DNA of 64,000 nucleotides from Herbiconiux solani NBRC 106740 (GCF_001571005.1 NZ_BCST01000004.1:310001-374000); one strand, 5' to 3'; shown: positions 7,089 through 16,225, numbered from the stretch's first letter. Numbers and translations are program-made. The notes: a model not told the origin generated them from the letters alone.

Positions 7089-9020
7089 TCAGCTCCCGAG
7101 GCGCTCCGCCAACTCGGCGGCGACGTCGATCAGGGCGAGATCGGTGCCGCGCCCTCCCACCAGGCACAGACCCACCGGAGCCGATCCCCCGGCCGACGGC
7201 ACCGTCATGAGGGGCGCCGAGACCGCCGGGTAGCCGCCCGTTCCGGCGACCGAGGTCATCCGCAGCGTGGCGGCCCGCACGGTCGCGATCGTCTCGGGCG
7301 GCGCATCCAGCCGCGGTGCGGCCGAGGATGCGGAGGGCAGCACCAGGATGCGCCCCGCCAGCACCGCGTCGAACCGCGCCCGCGCCTCGGCCAGCACGGC
7401 CCGCGCGGCCGACTCCTGCTCGGCTGTGATCGCCGAGGCGACCTCGAACCGCTCGGCGACGTCCGGGGCGAGCTCCCCGGGGTGTGCCGTGATCCACTCG
7501 CCGTCGGCCCGCCACGCCTCGGCGCCCTGCACCGTGCGGAACGCCGCGAACACCTCCTCGAGCCCCCCGAGCTCGACCTCGTCGACCGCCCCGTAGGCAC
7601 CGGATGCACGGATCGCGTCGACCACCGCCGCGAACGCCTCCTGCACGTCGCCGTCGCACCCCGCCACCAGCTCGGACGCCACCACGAACCGCGTCCCACC
7701 GCTGCCCGCACCGCCGTCGGCGCCCGGGGTCACGGTCTCGGTCTCGGTCGCACTCTCGGTCTCGGTCTCGGTCGCACTCTCGGTATCGGCGGGCGCATCC
7801 GGCATGGCCTCCCACCCCTCGCCCGGGGCGCCCTCGAACGACGCCGTCGCGGCGGCCCGCAACACCACTGCCGAGCGCGCGATCCACCCCACCGTGTCGA
7901 ACGAGACGGCCAGCGGATGCACGCCCCGCGCACTCACCGCCCCGTGCGTCGTCCTGATCCCCCACAGCCCCTGGTACGACGCCGGCACCCGGATCGAGCC
8001 CGCCGTGTCGGTGGCCAGCCCGATCGTGGCCTGCCCGAGCGCCACGGCGCTGGCCGGCCCGCTCGACGAGCCACCGGGGATCGCACCCGGTACGGCCGGG
8101 TTCGGCGGTGTCCCGTAGTGGATGTTCCGCCCGGCGATGCTGTAGGCGAACTCGTCGGTCTGGGCGATCCCCTGCACCGCTGCTCCGGCGGCCCGCAGCG
8201 CGCGGACGGCATCCGAGTCGGCGGTCGCGACGGATGCCCCGGCCAAGAACTCGGGGATCCCCGCCCCCACCGCGAACCCGCCTACGTCGAACAGGTCCTT
8301 GACGGCCACCGTCATCCCCTCGAGCGGTCGCCCCTCACCGGACACCCCGTCAACGGGCTCGGCGCCAGCGGCCGACGAAACGACCGGCTGCGGCGCGAGC
8401 GGCGGCACCAGCGGCGCACCCACGACCCGCCAGATCGTGGGGTTGATCGCCGGCGCCGGCGCGGCGACGTGCGCCGCCGAGATCACCCACACCCCGTCCC
8501 GCTGCTGCCAGAGCTGCGTCTGCAGCCCGCGCCCGCCCTTGACGGGCGCGCTCACGGACATGATCAGCGCCGTGCCCGGATCGACGACCCGGACGTGCAC
8601 CTCGACGATCCGCCGGGGTGGGAGCCCGCCGCGGAGCCCACGGAACGCGCTGATCCGATCGTGTCCGACCAGAAGACCGGCGGCATCCCCGCGCATCGTG
8701 CCCGGCCCGGCCGCGAAGTACCGGTCGAGCGCATCGAGGTCGTTAGACATCAGCGCCGCCTCGTACCCCTCGAAGGCCTCGAGCAACCGCGTCAGCTCGG
8801 CGTCGGCGATCACCCCCTCGACCGTCGTGACGCCGGCCACCCCGGTCGCCCCGGCCGACCCACCCGCGGCATGCCGCCCGCGCCGGGATCCCGAATCAGA
8901 CCGCACCTGCGAATCTCCCCCGGCCCCGAGCCCCGTCCCAGATCCCGCAGAAGCGCCGGCACCAGAACCGGTACCAGAACCGGCCCCCAGACCACCATTC
9001 ACCCCACCGTGCTCAGACAT
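7089..9020 (-). CDS. AtzH-like domain fused to an amidase-signature enzyme
   Basis: The 643-residue protein has three parts. A Gly/Ser-rich leader spans residues 1-60. An AtzH/HpxZ-like SnoaL-fold domain spans about 65-185 (EAFEGYEAALMSNDLDALD, then GHDRISAFRG). An amidase-signature domain runs from about 215 to the end with the Lys 241 (VAVKDLFDVGG), cis-Ser near 318 (PGGSSSGPAS) and nucleophile Ser 342 (DTAGSIRVPAS) triad. In other bacteria the AtzH-like and AtzE-like proteins are separate and act in oxalurate or biuret-type catabolism, so hydrolysis of an oxalurate/oxamate-type amide is plausible here. A Thr/Glu repeat (about 413-430) interrupts the amidase domain. The gene overlaps the upstream formamidase gene by eight bases. 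Confidence 0.82.
   Translation of the reverse strand: MSEHGGVNGGLGAGSGTGSGAGASAGSGTGLGAGGDSQVRSDSGSRRGRHAAGGSAGATGVAGVTTVEGVIADAELTRLLEAFEGYEAALMSNDLDALDRYFAAGPGTMRGDAAGLLVGHDRISAFRGLRGGLPPRRIVEVHVRVVDPGTALIMSVSAPVKGGRGLQTQLWQQRDGVWVISAAHVAAPAPAINPTIWRVVGAPLVPPLAPQPVVSSAAGAEPVDGVSGEGRPLEGMTVAVKDLFDVGGFAVGAGIPEFLAGASVATADSDAVRALRAAGAAVQGIAQTDEFAYSIAGRNIHYGTPPNPAVPGAIPGGSSSGPASAVALGQATIGLATDTAGSIRVPASYQGLWGIRTTHGAVSARGVHPLAVSFDTVGWIARSAVVLRAAATASFEGAPGEGWEAMPDAPADTESATETETESATETETVTPGADGGAGSGGTRFVVASELVAGCDGDVQEAFAAVVDAIRASGAYGAVDEVELGGLEEVFAAFRTVQGAEAWRADGEWITAHPGELAPDVAERFEVASAITAEQESAARAVLAEARARFDAVLAGRILVLPSASSAAPRLDAPPETIATVRAATLRMTSVAGTGGYPAVSAPLMTVPSAGGSAPVGLCLVGGRGTDLALIDVAAELAERLGS
7734..7781. 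repeat. 24-bp tandem repeat inside the amidase gene
   Basis: Two exact copies of a 24-base unit (7734-7757 and 7758-7781, beginning GGTCTCGGTCTCGGTC) encode a Thr/Glu/Ser-rich stretch within the amidase domain of the fusion gene. The unit is itself built from a GGTCTC hexamer, so copy number could change by slippage without shifting the frame. Confidence 0.85.
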
Positions 9021-10149
9021 CCCGTCCCCCCTCCGCAACCCGCCGCCGAGCTCGCCCCGCCGGCACCCCCGCGAAGTCGGCCACACGCACCTTCGCGTGC
9101 ACCCCCTTCACGATGTCGACCACCTGCGAGATGTCGAAGTCGGTCGCCGCGGAGAGGTAGGCGTAGGCGAGCGCCCGATCCATCCCGAACCGCGCCTCCA
9201 GCAGCCCGAGCGCCGCCCGCACGCAGTTCTGCACGGCCACGTCGAGCGACTCGTCGAGCCCGGTCGGCACCAGGAACTCAGGCGTCTCGGCCATCGGCCC
9301 GGTCAGCCGGCCGAACTCGGCCTCCGCGTCGGCCTGCGACAGCAGCTCGAACCGCACGGTCACGCGCAGCGACGCCTCCATCGCGGTGAGAGCGACCTCG
9401 CCGTCGCCTTGCGCGAAGTGCGGGTCACCGACGTACGCGAGCGCACCCGGAACCTGCACCGGCAGATAGAGCGACGACCCCACGGTCAGCAGCTTGATGT
9501 CGATGTTGCCGCCGAACGCCCCCGGCGGCACCGAGTGGGGCCTCACGTCTCCGGCCGCCGCGACGCCCATGATGCCGAGGAACGGCGCCAGCGGGAACCG
9601 CACCGACCGCTCGCCGCCCGGAACCAGCGGCAGCGTGCCCACCTGGCCCCCGTCGAGGGTGTGCTGCAGCTCGGCGAACACGCTCACCGCATCCTGCCGT
9701 TCGGGCATCTCACCGGGCAGCGCACCCCGCCCGTGCCGGTTCGAGATGACCCCGTAGGGGACCCGCGGCGTGGTCTCGAGCACGGTCATCTTGAGCAGAT
9801 CGCCCGGCATCGCCCCCCGCACGGCGATCGGGCCGGTGATCACGTGCGGCCCGTCGGATGCGGTGCGCGGGTAGTCGGAGGCGGCGAGCGCGATCGCATC
9901 CTGCAGCACGAAGTCGCGGTCGATGCCCTGGGCGGCGAAGAACGCCACCGGGTCGCGACCCTGATCCTCGAGGAGGCCCTCGTGGCTGATCGTGTCGATC
10001 GTGACGTCGGTGCCCGGTTCGATCTCGAGCACGGCACGGTCGGTGGCGCACGGCAGGCGCCCCCAGAGCACGTGGCCCGGCGTGGCCGCCAGGTAGTCGG
10101 TCGCCCGGATCTCGCCGGCCCCCGGTTGAAGAGCACTCGTCATCGACAT
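9013..10149 (-). CDS. acetamidase/formamidase family protein
   Basis: The 378-residue product belongs to the FmdA/AmdA family. It has an N-terminal ATPGHVLWGRLPC segment, GPIAVRGAMPGDLLKMTVLE, the metal-site region LGIMGVAAAGDVRPHSVPPGAFGGNID, DPHFAQGDGEV and a C-terminal ALAYAYLSAATDFDISQVVD, all conserved in formamidases. It would release ammonia from formamide or small amides in the cytosol, which suits the last steps of nitrogen recovery. The start is ATG at 10149 (a second ATG lies at 10143). It is the first gene of the leftward unit, and its stop overlaps the amidase gene by eight bases. The true substrate is not determined. Confidence 0.88.
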   Translation of the reverse strand: MSMTSALQPGAGEIRATDYLAATPGHVLWGRLPCATDRAVLEIEPGTDVTIDTISHEGLLEDQGRDPVAFFAAQGIDRDFVLQDAIALAASDYPRTASDGPHVITGPIAVRGAMPGDLLKMTVLETTPRVPYGVISNRHGRGALPGEMPERQDAVSVFAELQHTLDGGQVGTLPLVPGGERSVRFPLAPFLGIMGVAAAGDVRPHSVPPGAFGGNIDIKLLTVGSSLYLPVQVPGALAYVGDPHFAQGDGEVALTAMEASLRVTVRFELLSQADAEAEFGRLTGPMAETPEFLVPTGLDESLDVAVQNCVRAALGLLEARFGMDRALAYAYLSAATDFDISQVVDIVKGVHAKVRVADFAGVPAGRARRRVAEGGRDV

Positions 10150-10387
10150 GCGCAGCCTCGATCCTTCCGTCGTCGCTCGCATCCGGGCCCGTCCGAACCC
10201 GCCCGAGCCCGTGCAGGCCGCTCTCACGCTGCCGGTCCGAACCCCTCGGAGCCCTTCGAGGCTAGCGCCCGTTTGCACGCCCGATCACGCACGGACTACC
10301 GTTCAAGACATTGTTTGCACGGCCGAAACCGGATTTCACACCCGCGTAACGTGCACCCGCACTCCCGACCCCCCGACAGGACCCGCC
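10150..10387. promoter_or_regulatory. divergent promoter region with GTTTGCACG direct repeats
   Basis: This 238-base gap separates the leftward formamidase unit from the rightward DUF1275 gene and should hold both promoters. Two exact GTTTGCACG words start at 10271 and 10313, a 42-base offset that puts them on the same helix face. I could not assign clear -35/-10 boxes. Confidence 0.4.
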
Positions 10388-11092
10388 GTGCTCACCAGAC
10401 TCCGCGCGAACCGCGACTCCCTCCACCTCGCGCTCATGCTCGCCCTGACCTTCTCCACGGGCGTGGTGGATGCGGTGGGCTACCTGGGCCTGGACAAGGT
10501 CTTCGCCGGCAACATGACCGGCAACGTCGTGATCCTCGGCATGGCTCTCGCCGGCGCGGAGGACCTGCCCTGGCTCGGCCCGCTGCTGGCCCTGTTCGCC
10601 TTCATGGCCGGAGCCGTCGTCGGTGGCCGGGTGCTCCGCCCGGTCAAGGCCGGCTGGACGACCCGGACGACGACCCTCTTCGCGGTCGTCGGCATCGTGC
10701 TGGCCGGTCTCGCGATCGCCATGTTCGTGCTCGGCGGCCGCCCGCCGCAGCCGTGGGAACTCGTGATCACGGTGCTGCTCGCCGCCGCCATGGGCCTCCA
10801 GGCCGCGACCGCGCGTCACATCGCGGTGAAGGATGTCACGACGGTGGTCGTCACGTCGACCATCACCGGCTTCGCTGCCGACTCCCGCCTGGCGGGCGGC
10901 AAGGGCCAGCCCTGGTTCCGTCGCGCGGCGGCCATCGTCCTGATCGCGGCCGGAGCCGGCGTCGGGGCCCTCCTCCTCCACCTCCACATCGGCTGGGGTG
11001 TCACCCTCGCGGCCGCAGTCACCCTCATCGCAGCCCTCCTCGGCCACATCGCCGCCCACGTCAAGCACACCACCCCCACCCCCGCGGAATGA
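10388..11092 (+). CDS. DUF1275 (YoaK-family) membrane protein
   Basis: The 234-residue product has about six hydrophobic segments and the DUF1275 hallmarks: FSTGVVDAVGYLGLDKVFAGNMTGNVV near the N-terminus and AAAMGLQAATARHIAVKDVTTVVVTSTITG in the middle. The biochemical role of this family is not settled; some members sit next to catabolic genes and are thought to be transporters. The GTG start at 10388 (VLTRLRANRD) begins the conserved region; the frame is open further upstream but that part has no family similarity. It is divergent from the formamidase unit and converges on mutM eight bases beyond its stop, without a clear terminator. Confidence 0.85.
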   Translation: MLTRLRANRDSLHLALMLALTFSTGVVDAVGYLGLDKVFAGNMTGNVVILGMALAGAEDLPWLGPLLALFAFMAGAVVGGRVLRPVKAGWTTRTTTLFAVVGIVLAGLAIAMFVLGGRPPQPWELVITVLLAAAMGLQAATARHIAVKDVTTVVVTSTITGFAADSRLAGGKGQPWFRRAAAIVLIAAGAGVGALLLHLHIGWGVTLAAAVTLIAALLGHIAAHVKHTTPTPAE

Positions 11093-11099
11093 GCTTCAG

Positions 11100-12152
11100 C
11101 TAGCCTCTCGAGCGCGAGCGGTAAACCCTCTGGCACTGCGGGCAGAGATGCGACGAGCGGTTCATAAACTGCTCGCGCACGATCGGCGTACCGCAGCGCG
11201 GGCAGGGCTTCCCCTGCTGCCCGTAGGCGTTGAGGCTGTGCGAGAAGTAGCCCGAGGCGCCGTTGACGTTGACGTACTGCGCGTCGAAGCTCGTGCCGCC
11301 CTCGGCCAGGGCCTTCTGCAGCACCAGCCGCACCTCGGCGAGCAGTTCGCGCGCCCGCGCGCGGGGCAGTTTGTCGCTCGGGTGGTCGTAGTGCAGCCGG
11401 GCCGCCCAGAGCGACTCGTCGGCGTAGATGTTGCCGATGCCCGAGACGAGCGTCTGGTCGAGCAGGGCGCGCTTGATGCCCGTCCGCTTCTTGGCCAGGG
11501 CGGCGAAGAACGCCGCGTCGTCGAAGGCCGGGTCGAGCGGATCCCGCATGATGTGCGCCACCTGACTCGGCACCAGCACGCGCCAGCCCTCGGCCGCGAC
11601 GACGGCATCCGGATGCGCGCCCCCGCCCGCGACACCCCCCGCGTCCCCGAGTCGCCCGGCATCGACCAGGTACCCCACCTCGCCGAAGTACCCCGCCACC
11701 CGCCCGTCGCCGGTCGGCACCAGGCGGTCGACCGCCATCGACCCGAAGATGCGCTGGTCGACGAAGTTGACCCAGAACTCCCCCTGCGACGGATGCTCGA
11801 TGTGCAGCCGGATTCGGAGGAGCCCCTGCTCCTGCACCCCCGGCGTGCGCAGCAGCACCTGCCCGCTCATCCCCAGGTGCGCCACGAGCGCCTGCGCCGG
11901 TGCACTAGCAGACCGCTCAGCATCACCGGCGACGTCCCCACCCCCGCCGGACAACGGGAACCACAAGAACTTCCCCCGCCGCCCCGCCGCCAGGATCCGC
12001 CGTCCCTCGAGAAGCGCCTCGAACGGACCCTCGAGCGGGCTGTGCCGCTTCAGCGACCGCGGCTCGAAGACCTCGACCGCCGTGATGAGTGCCCCGCTGA
12101 CCGCGGGAGCGAGACCGGCACGGACGACCTCGACCTCGGGGAGTTCGGGCAC
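11100..12152 (-). CDS. mutM: formamidopyrimidine-DNA glycosylase (Fpg)
   Basis: This bifunctional glycosylase/AP lyase removes oxidised purines such as 8-oxoguanine. The mature N-terminal Pro 2 and Glu 3 of PELPEVEVVR are present, as are Lys 61 (GRRGKFLWF), the H2TH region with LLDQTLVSGIGNIYADE, and a C-terminal zinc finger (CPRC and CPQC, with the ending QRVYRSRSRG). At 350 residues it is longer than usual (about 280-300) because of two Gly/Ala-rich insertions near residues 66-85 and 185-205. The start is GTG at 12152, one base after the rnc stop, so it is coupled to rnc. Confidence 0.96.
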   Translation of the reverse strand: MPELPEVEVVRAGLAPAVSGALITAVEVFEPRSLKRHSPLEGPFEALLEGRRILAAGRRGKFLWFPLSGGGGDVAGDAERSASAPAQALVAHLGMSGQVLLRTPGVQEQGLLRIRLHIEHPSQGEFWVNFVDQRIFGSMAVDRLVPTGDGRVAGYFGEVGYLVDAGRLGDAGGVAGGGAHPDAVVAAEGWRVLVPSQVAHIMRDPLDPAFDDAAFFAALAKKRTGIKRALLDQTLVSGIGNIYADESLWAARLHYDHPSDKLPRARARELLAEVRLVLQKALAEGGTSFDAQYVNVNGASGYFSHSLNAYGQQGKPCPRCGTPIVREQFMNRSSHLCPQCQRVYRSRSRG

Positions 12153-12153
12153 G

Positions 12154-12873
12154 TCAGGCGCCGAGCAGCGCGAAGGCCGCGGCCGCGGCGGCCGATTCGG
12201 CCTGCTTCTTGCTCGTGCCGGCACCGGTCGAGGAGACCGGGGCGACCGACGCGTCGGCCGAGGTCATCGTGACCGTGGCCACGAAGGTCTTCTGGTGGTC
12301 GGGCCCGCTCTCCTCGATCCGGTACACGGGCGCGTCGAAGCCGCGCTCCGCCGCCCGCTCCTGCAGGGAGGTCTTCGGGTCCATCGAGACACCGAACCGG
12401 GTCGGGTCGTTGGCGAGGGGATCGACCAGGCGCAGCACGAGCGCGGTCGCGACATCCGGACCCTGGTCGAGGTAGGTCGCCCCGATCACCGCCTCCATCG
12501 TGTCGGCGAGGATGGACGCCTTGTCGCGCCCCCCGGTCAGCTCTTCGCCGCGGCCGAGCTTGATGTAGGCGCCGAGCCCGATCGTGCGGGCGATCTCGGC
12601 CAACGCGACCGTCGACACGAGCGAGGCGCGGCGCTTGGCCAGTTCGCCCTCGTCGAGGTCGGTGAAGGTCGTGTAGAGCATGACCGTCACGGCCTGCCCG
12701 AGGATCGAGTCGCCGAGGAACTCGAGGCGCTCGTTCGTGGGTACACCGCCGTGCTCGTAGGAGTACGAGCGGTGCGTGAGTGCCAGATCGAACAGCTCGG
12801 GGTCGAGGTCGATCTGCAGGGTCGCCAAAAGGTGCGACCGGTTCTCCTCAGGTTCAGAAGACACTGGCCGCAC
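12154..12873 (-). CDS. rnc: ribonuclease III
   Basis: The 239-residue double-stranded-RNA endonuclease has the signature [13 protein letters not shown] (about residues 47-59, with Glu 51 and Asp 55 as metal ligands), a second acidic cluster in [18 protein letters not shown], and a C-terminal dsRNA-binding domain from about 160 ending [16 protein letters not shown]. It processes rRNA precursors and other duplex RNAs. The start is GTG at 12873 preceded by GAAAGG. It lies 14 bases after rpmF and directly before mutM, which is the normal actinobacterial order. Confidence 0.96.
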   Translation of the reverse strand: MRPVSSEPEENRSHLLATLQIDLDPELFDLALTHRSYSYEHGGVPTNERLEFLGDSILGQAVTVMLYTTFTDLDEGELAKRRASLVSTVALAEIARTIGLGAYIKLGRGEELTGGRDKASILADTMEAVIGATYLDQGPDVATALVLRLVDPLANDPTRFGVSMDPKTSLQERAAERGFDAPVYRIEESGPDHQKTFVATVTMTSADASVAPVSSTGAGTSKKQAESAAAAAAFALLGA

Positions 12874-12887
12874 CTTTCAGGAAGTCG

Positions 12888-13091
12888 TTATACGTCGGCG
12901 ACCTTGCGGCCCTTGTACTCCATGAACAGCGGAGTGCCGGCCGAGTCCTCGACCACCTTGGCGCGGTGGGGAAGGCTGTACGTGGTCTTGCCGTTCTCGA
13001 TGGTCTTGACCAGCGTGGGGAGTCCAGCCTTCCACTGCGAGCGACGCGCGTGGGTGTTGGAACGTGACATCTTCCGCTTCGGAACAGCCAT
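12888..13091 (-). CDS. rpmF: 50S ribosomal protein L32
   Basis: The 67-residue product begins [21 protein letters not shown], the near-invariant L32 N-terminus, and has the expected short length. It lacks a four-Cys zinc ribbon, so it is the zinc-free form. It is co-directional with DUF177 upstream (74-base gap) and rnc downstream (14-base gap). Confidence 0.97.
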   Translation of the reverse strand: MAVPKRKMSRSNTHARRSQWKAGLPTLVKTIENGKTTYSLPHRAKVVEDSAGTPLFMEYKGRKVADV

Positions 13092-13165
13092 TGTCTTCTC
13101 TCTTCTACTCTCGGTTCGGCCTCGTGCAAGCAGGCACAGGGGCCGGCGGCCAGAACAGCCGGGGC

Positions 13166-13708
13166 TTACTTGCCTTCGGTGTCCGTGTCTTCGGAAGCTG
13201 CCAGACCGGCGAGCGCCGACCATCTCGGGTCGATCGCAACAGGCGCAGGCGTTGCCGGGTGATCGGCCAGCCGCTCGCCCGTCACCGGGTCGAGGCCTGG
13301 GCAATCCGGCGTGCACACCGGCTGGAACGGCAGTGACAACACCACCGCATCCCTGATCAGAGGTTCGAGATCGACATGGTCGTCGTGAACCTCGTAATCG
13401 AAAGCTTCCCCAGAAGAATACGCGAAAAGCTCCTGGAATTCGACTTCGACAGGCTGGACGATGTCGCGGAGGCATCGGCTGCACTCTCCGGAGGCCTCTG
13501 CGGTGATGTCGGCGGAGACCAGAATGCCCTCGTGGACCGACTCGAGACGGACGTCGACGTGCAGCGGTTCACCCGCGGGGACGGACACCAGACCCTCGCC
13601 GAGCTTGTCGGGCGAGGGGATGTCGAAGTCGTGCTCGCGCATCTCGCCGGGCTTGTGCAGGAGATCGCGCACGTTGACCGTGAAGGGGGTCTTCTTGAAT
13701 GTGCTCAC
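13166..13708 (-). CDS. DUF177 family protein (YceD-like)
   Basis: The 180-residue protein matches the YceD/DUF177 family: [15 protein letters not shown] at the start, the CSRCLR pair and [11 protein letters not shown] supplying a probable four-Cys zinc site, and the location immediately before rpmF. The family is linked to 23S rRNA maturation in some bacteria. The GTG start at 13708 is preceded by TAGAAT at 13720-13715 with a six-base gap, so the message for DUF177-rpmF-rnc-mutM probably begins at this start codon without a leader. Confidence 0.92.
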   Translation of the reverse strand: MSTFKKTPFTVNVRDLLHKPGEMREHDFDIPSPDKLGEGLVSVPAGEPLHVDVRLESVHEGILVSADITAEASGECSRCLRDIVQPVEVEFQELFAYSSGEAFDYEVHDDHVDLEPLIRDAVVLSLPFQPVCTPDCPGLDPVTGERLADHPATPAPVAIDPRWSALAGLAASEDTDTEGK

Positions 13709-13728
13709 CGCGAGATTCTACCCGCGGT

Positions 13729-14697
13729 TCAGGCCACCCCGGTCAGCGGTGCGCCCGCGTCCGCTGAGGGCGGATTGCGGTGCTCGTTGGCCGCCACGAC
13801 CGCGGCCGCCTCGGCGCGCAGGGCGTCGATCACGGTGCGCACCGCGAGGCGCTCGGCCCGGTCGGGACGCATCAGGGCGAAGATGTGGCGCTCGGCCACG
13901 ACCCCGCGCAGGTTCTTGAGCACGATCTCGCTGCGGTACGGCCCGCCCGCGGTGTAACAGGGCAGGATGGCGATGCCGAGCCCGGCTGCGACGAAAGCCT
14001 CGGTGACGCGGGTGTCGCCGAAGCGCTGCACCACGTTCATGGTGCTGCCGGCGGCCCGCGAGATGTCCTCGATCGTGCGCTCGAAGGGATAGCCCCAGGG
14101 CACGCCGATCCAGCGCTCCCCGATCAGGTCCTCCGGATCGAGCAGATCTTTCGCGGCGAGCGGATGCCCGGGCGGCAGCGCGATGTCCAGCGGCTCGGTC
14201 ATCAGCTTCACGGCCGACATCTCCGAGGTCTGCCAGTTCGTCGCGGCCGAGGAGGCCGAGTGCGCCAGCACGATGTCGAAGTCGGCGGTGAGCGCCGGGA
14301 AGTCGTCCGACTCGGGATCCCGGTCCGAGCAGTGCAGGGTCAGCCCGCCGATCTCGTCGAGCCGCCGCACCACCCCGGGCAGCAGCATCTGGCCGCCGGT
14401 CGGGAAGGTCGCCAGCGACACCTCGCCGGTCGGGTCGTTGCGGAACTCGTCCCAGAGCGCATTCGCGTGCTCGATCGCCACGGCCACGTCCGTGGCGCTG
14501 CGGGCGAGCGCACGCCCCGCATCCGTCAGCACGATGCCGCGGCCGGCCTTCTCGGTCAGCGGCAAGCCGGCCTCACGCTCCAGGATGCGCAGCTGCTGCG
14601 ACACGGCCGACGGGGTGCGGTGCGTGGCACGCGCGACCTCGGTGACGCTCCCCCGCTCGGCGAGTTCGCGCAGCAGTTCGAGCCGCCTGACGTCCAT
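13729..14697 (-). CDS. LysR-family transcriptional regulator
   Basis: The 322-residue protein has an N-terminal winged HTH (MDVRRLELLRELAERGSVTEVARATHRTPSAVSQQLRILE, residues 1-40) and a periplasmic-binding-like effector domain (about 88-300). It is read in the same direction as the aminotransferase gene, 61 bases downstream of it, so it may be the last gene of the pyrimidine-type operon or have its own promoter. LysR genes are more often divergent from their targets. The effector is unknown. Its stop lies just 20 bases before the DUF177 start. Confidence 0.88.
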   Translation of the reverse strand: MDVRRLELLRELAERGSVTEVARATHRTPSAVSQQLRILEREAGLPLTEKAGRGIVLTDAGRALARSATDVAVAIEHANALWDEFRNDPTGEVSLATFPTGGQMLLPGVVRRLDEIGGLTLHCSDRDPESDDFPALTADFDIVLAHSASSAATNWQTSEMSAVKLMTEPLDIALPPGHPLAAKDLLDPEDLIGERWIGVPWGYPFERTIEDISRAAGSTMNVVQRFGDTRVTEAFVAAGLGIAILPCYTAGGPYRSEIVLKNLRGVVAERHIFALMRPDRAERLAVRTVIDALRAEAAAVVAANEHRNPPSADAGAPLTGVA

Positions 14698-14758
14698 GAA
14701 GCAACACTACTTCTCCGGCAGGCGACCGAACCACTCCCCTAAAGCGTCGAGAAGGCCC

Positions 14759-16081
14759 CTACAGCGTCGAGAAGGCCTCATCGTAGATCGCCAGTGCCCG
14801 GGCCACCTCGTCGTCCGTGACGATGCACGGCGGCACCACGTGCAGCCGGTTGTCGGCGGCGAAGGGCAGCAGCCCCCGCGCGAGCAGGGCGCCCTTGAGC
14901 TGCCCGATGACCGAGGCGGGCACGGGTGTCCGCGACTCCCGGTCGGTGACGAGGTCGAGCGCCCAGAAGACTCCGAGCCCGCGCACGTCGCCGATGATCT
15001 CGTGTTTCTCGGCCAGCGCGGCGAGCCCGGGGGCCAGCAGCTCCCGGCCGACGCGCTCGGCGTTCGCGACGATGCCCTCGGACCCCATCGCATCCAGGGC
15101 GCCCACGATCGCCGCCATGGCGAGCGGATGCCCCGAGTAGGTCAGCCCGCCCGGGAAGACGGCGTCGTCGAAGGTTTCGGCGATCGACGGCGAGATGATC
15201 ACGCCGCCGGCCGGAACATAGCCCGAGTTCACGCCCTTGGCGAAGGTGATCAGGTCGGGCTCGACGAGCCCGCCCTCCTGCTCGGCGAGCGACTGGAAGG
15301 CGAACCACCCGCCGGTGCGCCCGAACCCGGCCATCACCTCGTCGAAGATCAGCACGATGCCGAACTCGTCGGCCAGCGCCCTGACCCCGGTGAGGTAGCC
15401 GGGCGGCGGCACGAGCACGCCGGCCGTGCCGGGAATCGTCTCGAGCAGGATCGCGGCGATCGACTGCGGCCCCTCCGAGACGATGACGCGGCGCAGGTGG
15501 TGCAGGGCGCGCTCGCACTCCTCCTCGACCGAGGTCGACCAGAACTCGGAGCGGTAGGCGAAGGGCCCGAAGAAGTGGGCGTGGCCGCGGGCGTACTCGT
15601 TCGGGATCCGACGCCAGTCCCCCGTGGCGACGACGGCCGCCCCGGTGTTGCCGTGGTATGAGCGGTAGGTCGAGAGCACCTTGTCGCGGCCGGTGTACAG
15701 GCGCGCCATCCGGATCGCGTTCTCGTTCGCATCCGCACCGCCGTTGGTGAAGAAGACCTTGTTGTAGGACGAGCCGGCGCAGTCGAGGATGCGCTCAGCG
15801 GCCCGTCCGCGGGTGAGGTTGGCGTGGGCCGGCGCGACCGTGGTGAGCAGGTCGGCCTGCTCCTTGATGGCGGCGACGACGGCCGGATGCTGGTGGCCGA
15901 TGTTCGTGTTGACCAGCTGCGAGGAGAAGTCGAGGTACTCGTGGCCGTCGAAGTCCCACACGGTCGAGCCGAGCCCGCCGGCGATGACCATCGGCTTCAG
16001 GGCCCCCTGCGCCGACCACGAGTGGAAGACGTGCTGGTCGAGTTCGAGGGCGAGTGCTCCGTCGGCGGGATCGAGGTTCAT
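14759..16081 (-). CDS. class III PLP aminotransferase (probable beta-amino acid type)
   Basis: The 440-residue protein is a class III (omega) aminotransferase. It has YLDFSSQLVNTNIGHQHPAVV, the PLP-phosphate region NGGADANENAIRMAR, YRSYHGNTGAA, the cofactor Asp in LIFDEVMAGFGRTG, the Schiff-base Lys in TFAKGVNSGYVPAGG, and TYSGHPLAMAA. Beside dihydropyrimidinase and a beta-ureidopropionase-like gene, the likely substrates are beta-alanine or 3-aminoisobutyrate, with pyruvate or 2-oxoglutarate as acceptor; the sequence alone does not fix them. It starts with ATG at 16081, downstream of an 84-base palindrome that separates it from the transporter genes. Confidence 0.85.
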   Translation of the reverse strand: MNLDPADGALALELDQHVFHSWSAQGALKPMVIAGGLGSTVWDFDGHEYLDFSSQLVNTNIGHQHPAVVAAIKEQADLLTTVAPAHANLTRGRAAERILDCAGSSYNKVFFTNGGADANENAIRMARLYTGRDKVLSTYRSYHGNTGAAVVATGDWRRIPNEYARGHAHFFGPFAYRSEFWSTSVEEECERALHHLRRVIVSEGPQSIAAILLETIPGTAGVLVPPPGYLTGVRALADEFGIVLIFDEVMAGFGRTGGWFAFQSLAEQEGGLVEPDLITFAKGVNSGYVPAGGVIISPSIAETFDDAVFPGGLTYSGHPLAMAAIVGALDAMGSEGIVANAERVGRELLAPGLAALAEKHEIIGDVRGLGVFWALDLVTDRESRTPVPASVIGQLKGALLARGLLPFAADNRLHVVPPCIVTDDEVARALAIYDEAFSTL

Positions 16082-16126
16082 GGTGGTGCCTGTCTGTTCT
16101 GTCGTTCGTTCTGATTGTTCTGGTGA

Positions 16127-16210
16127 GTCGATCCGGGTGTGGTTTTCGATTCCGTCGCCTTTGAGCGTCGCTCAACCGAAGACGGAATCGGAAACCACAC
16201 CCGGATCGAC
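16127..16210. repeat. 84-base nested palindrome
   Basis: Thirty-base arms (16127-16156 and 16181-16210) pair with a single mismatch. The 24-base loop holds a smaller hairpin, TTGAGCG-T-CGCTCAA (16161-16175). It begins 16 bases after the stop of the substrate-binding-protein gene (leftward), so it could act as a terminator or RNA-stabilising structure that lets the solute-binding protein be made in excess. Confidence 0.8.
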
Positions 16211-16225
16211 GGGGTGGCCGGGTTC

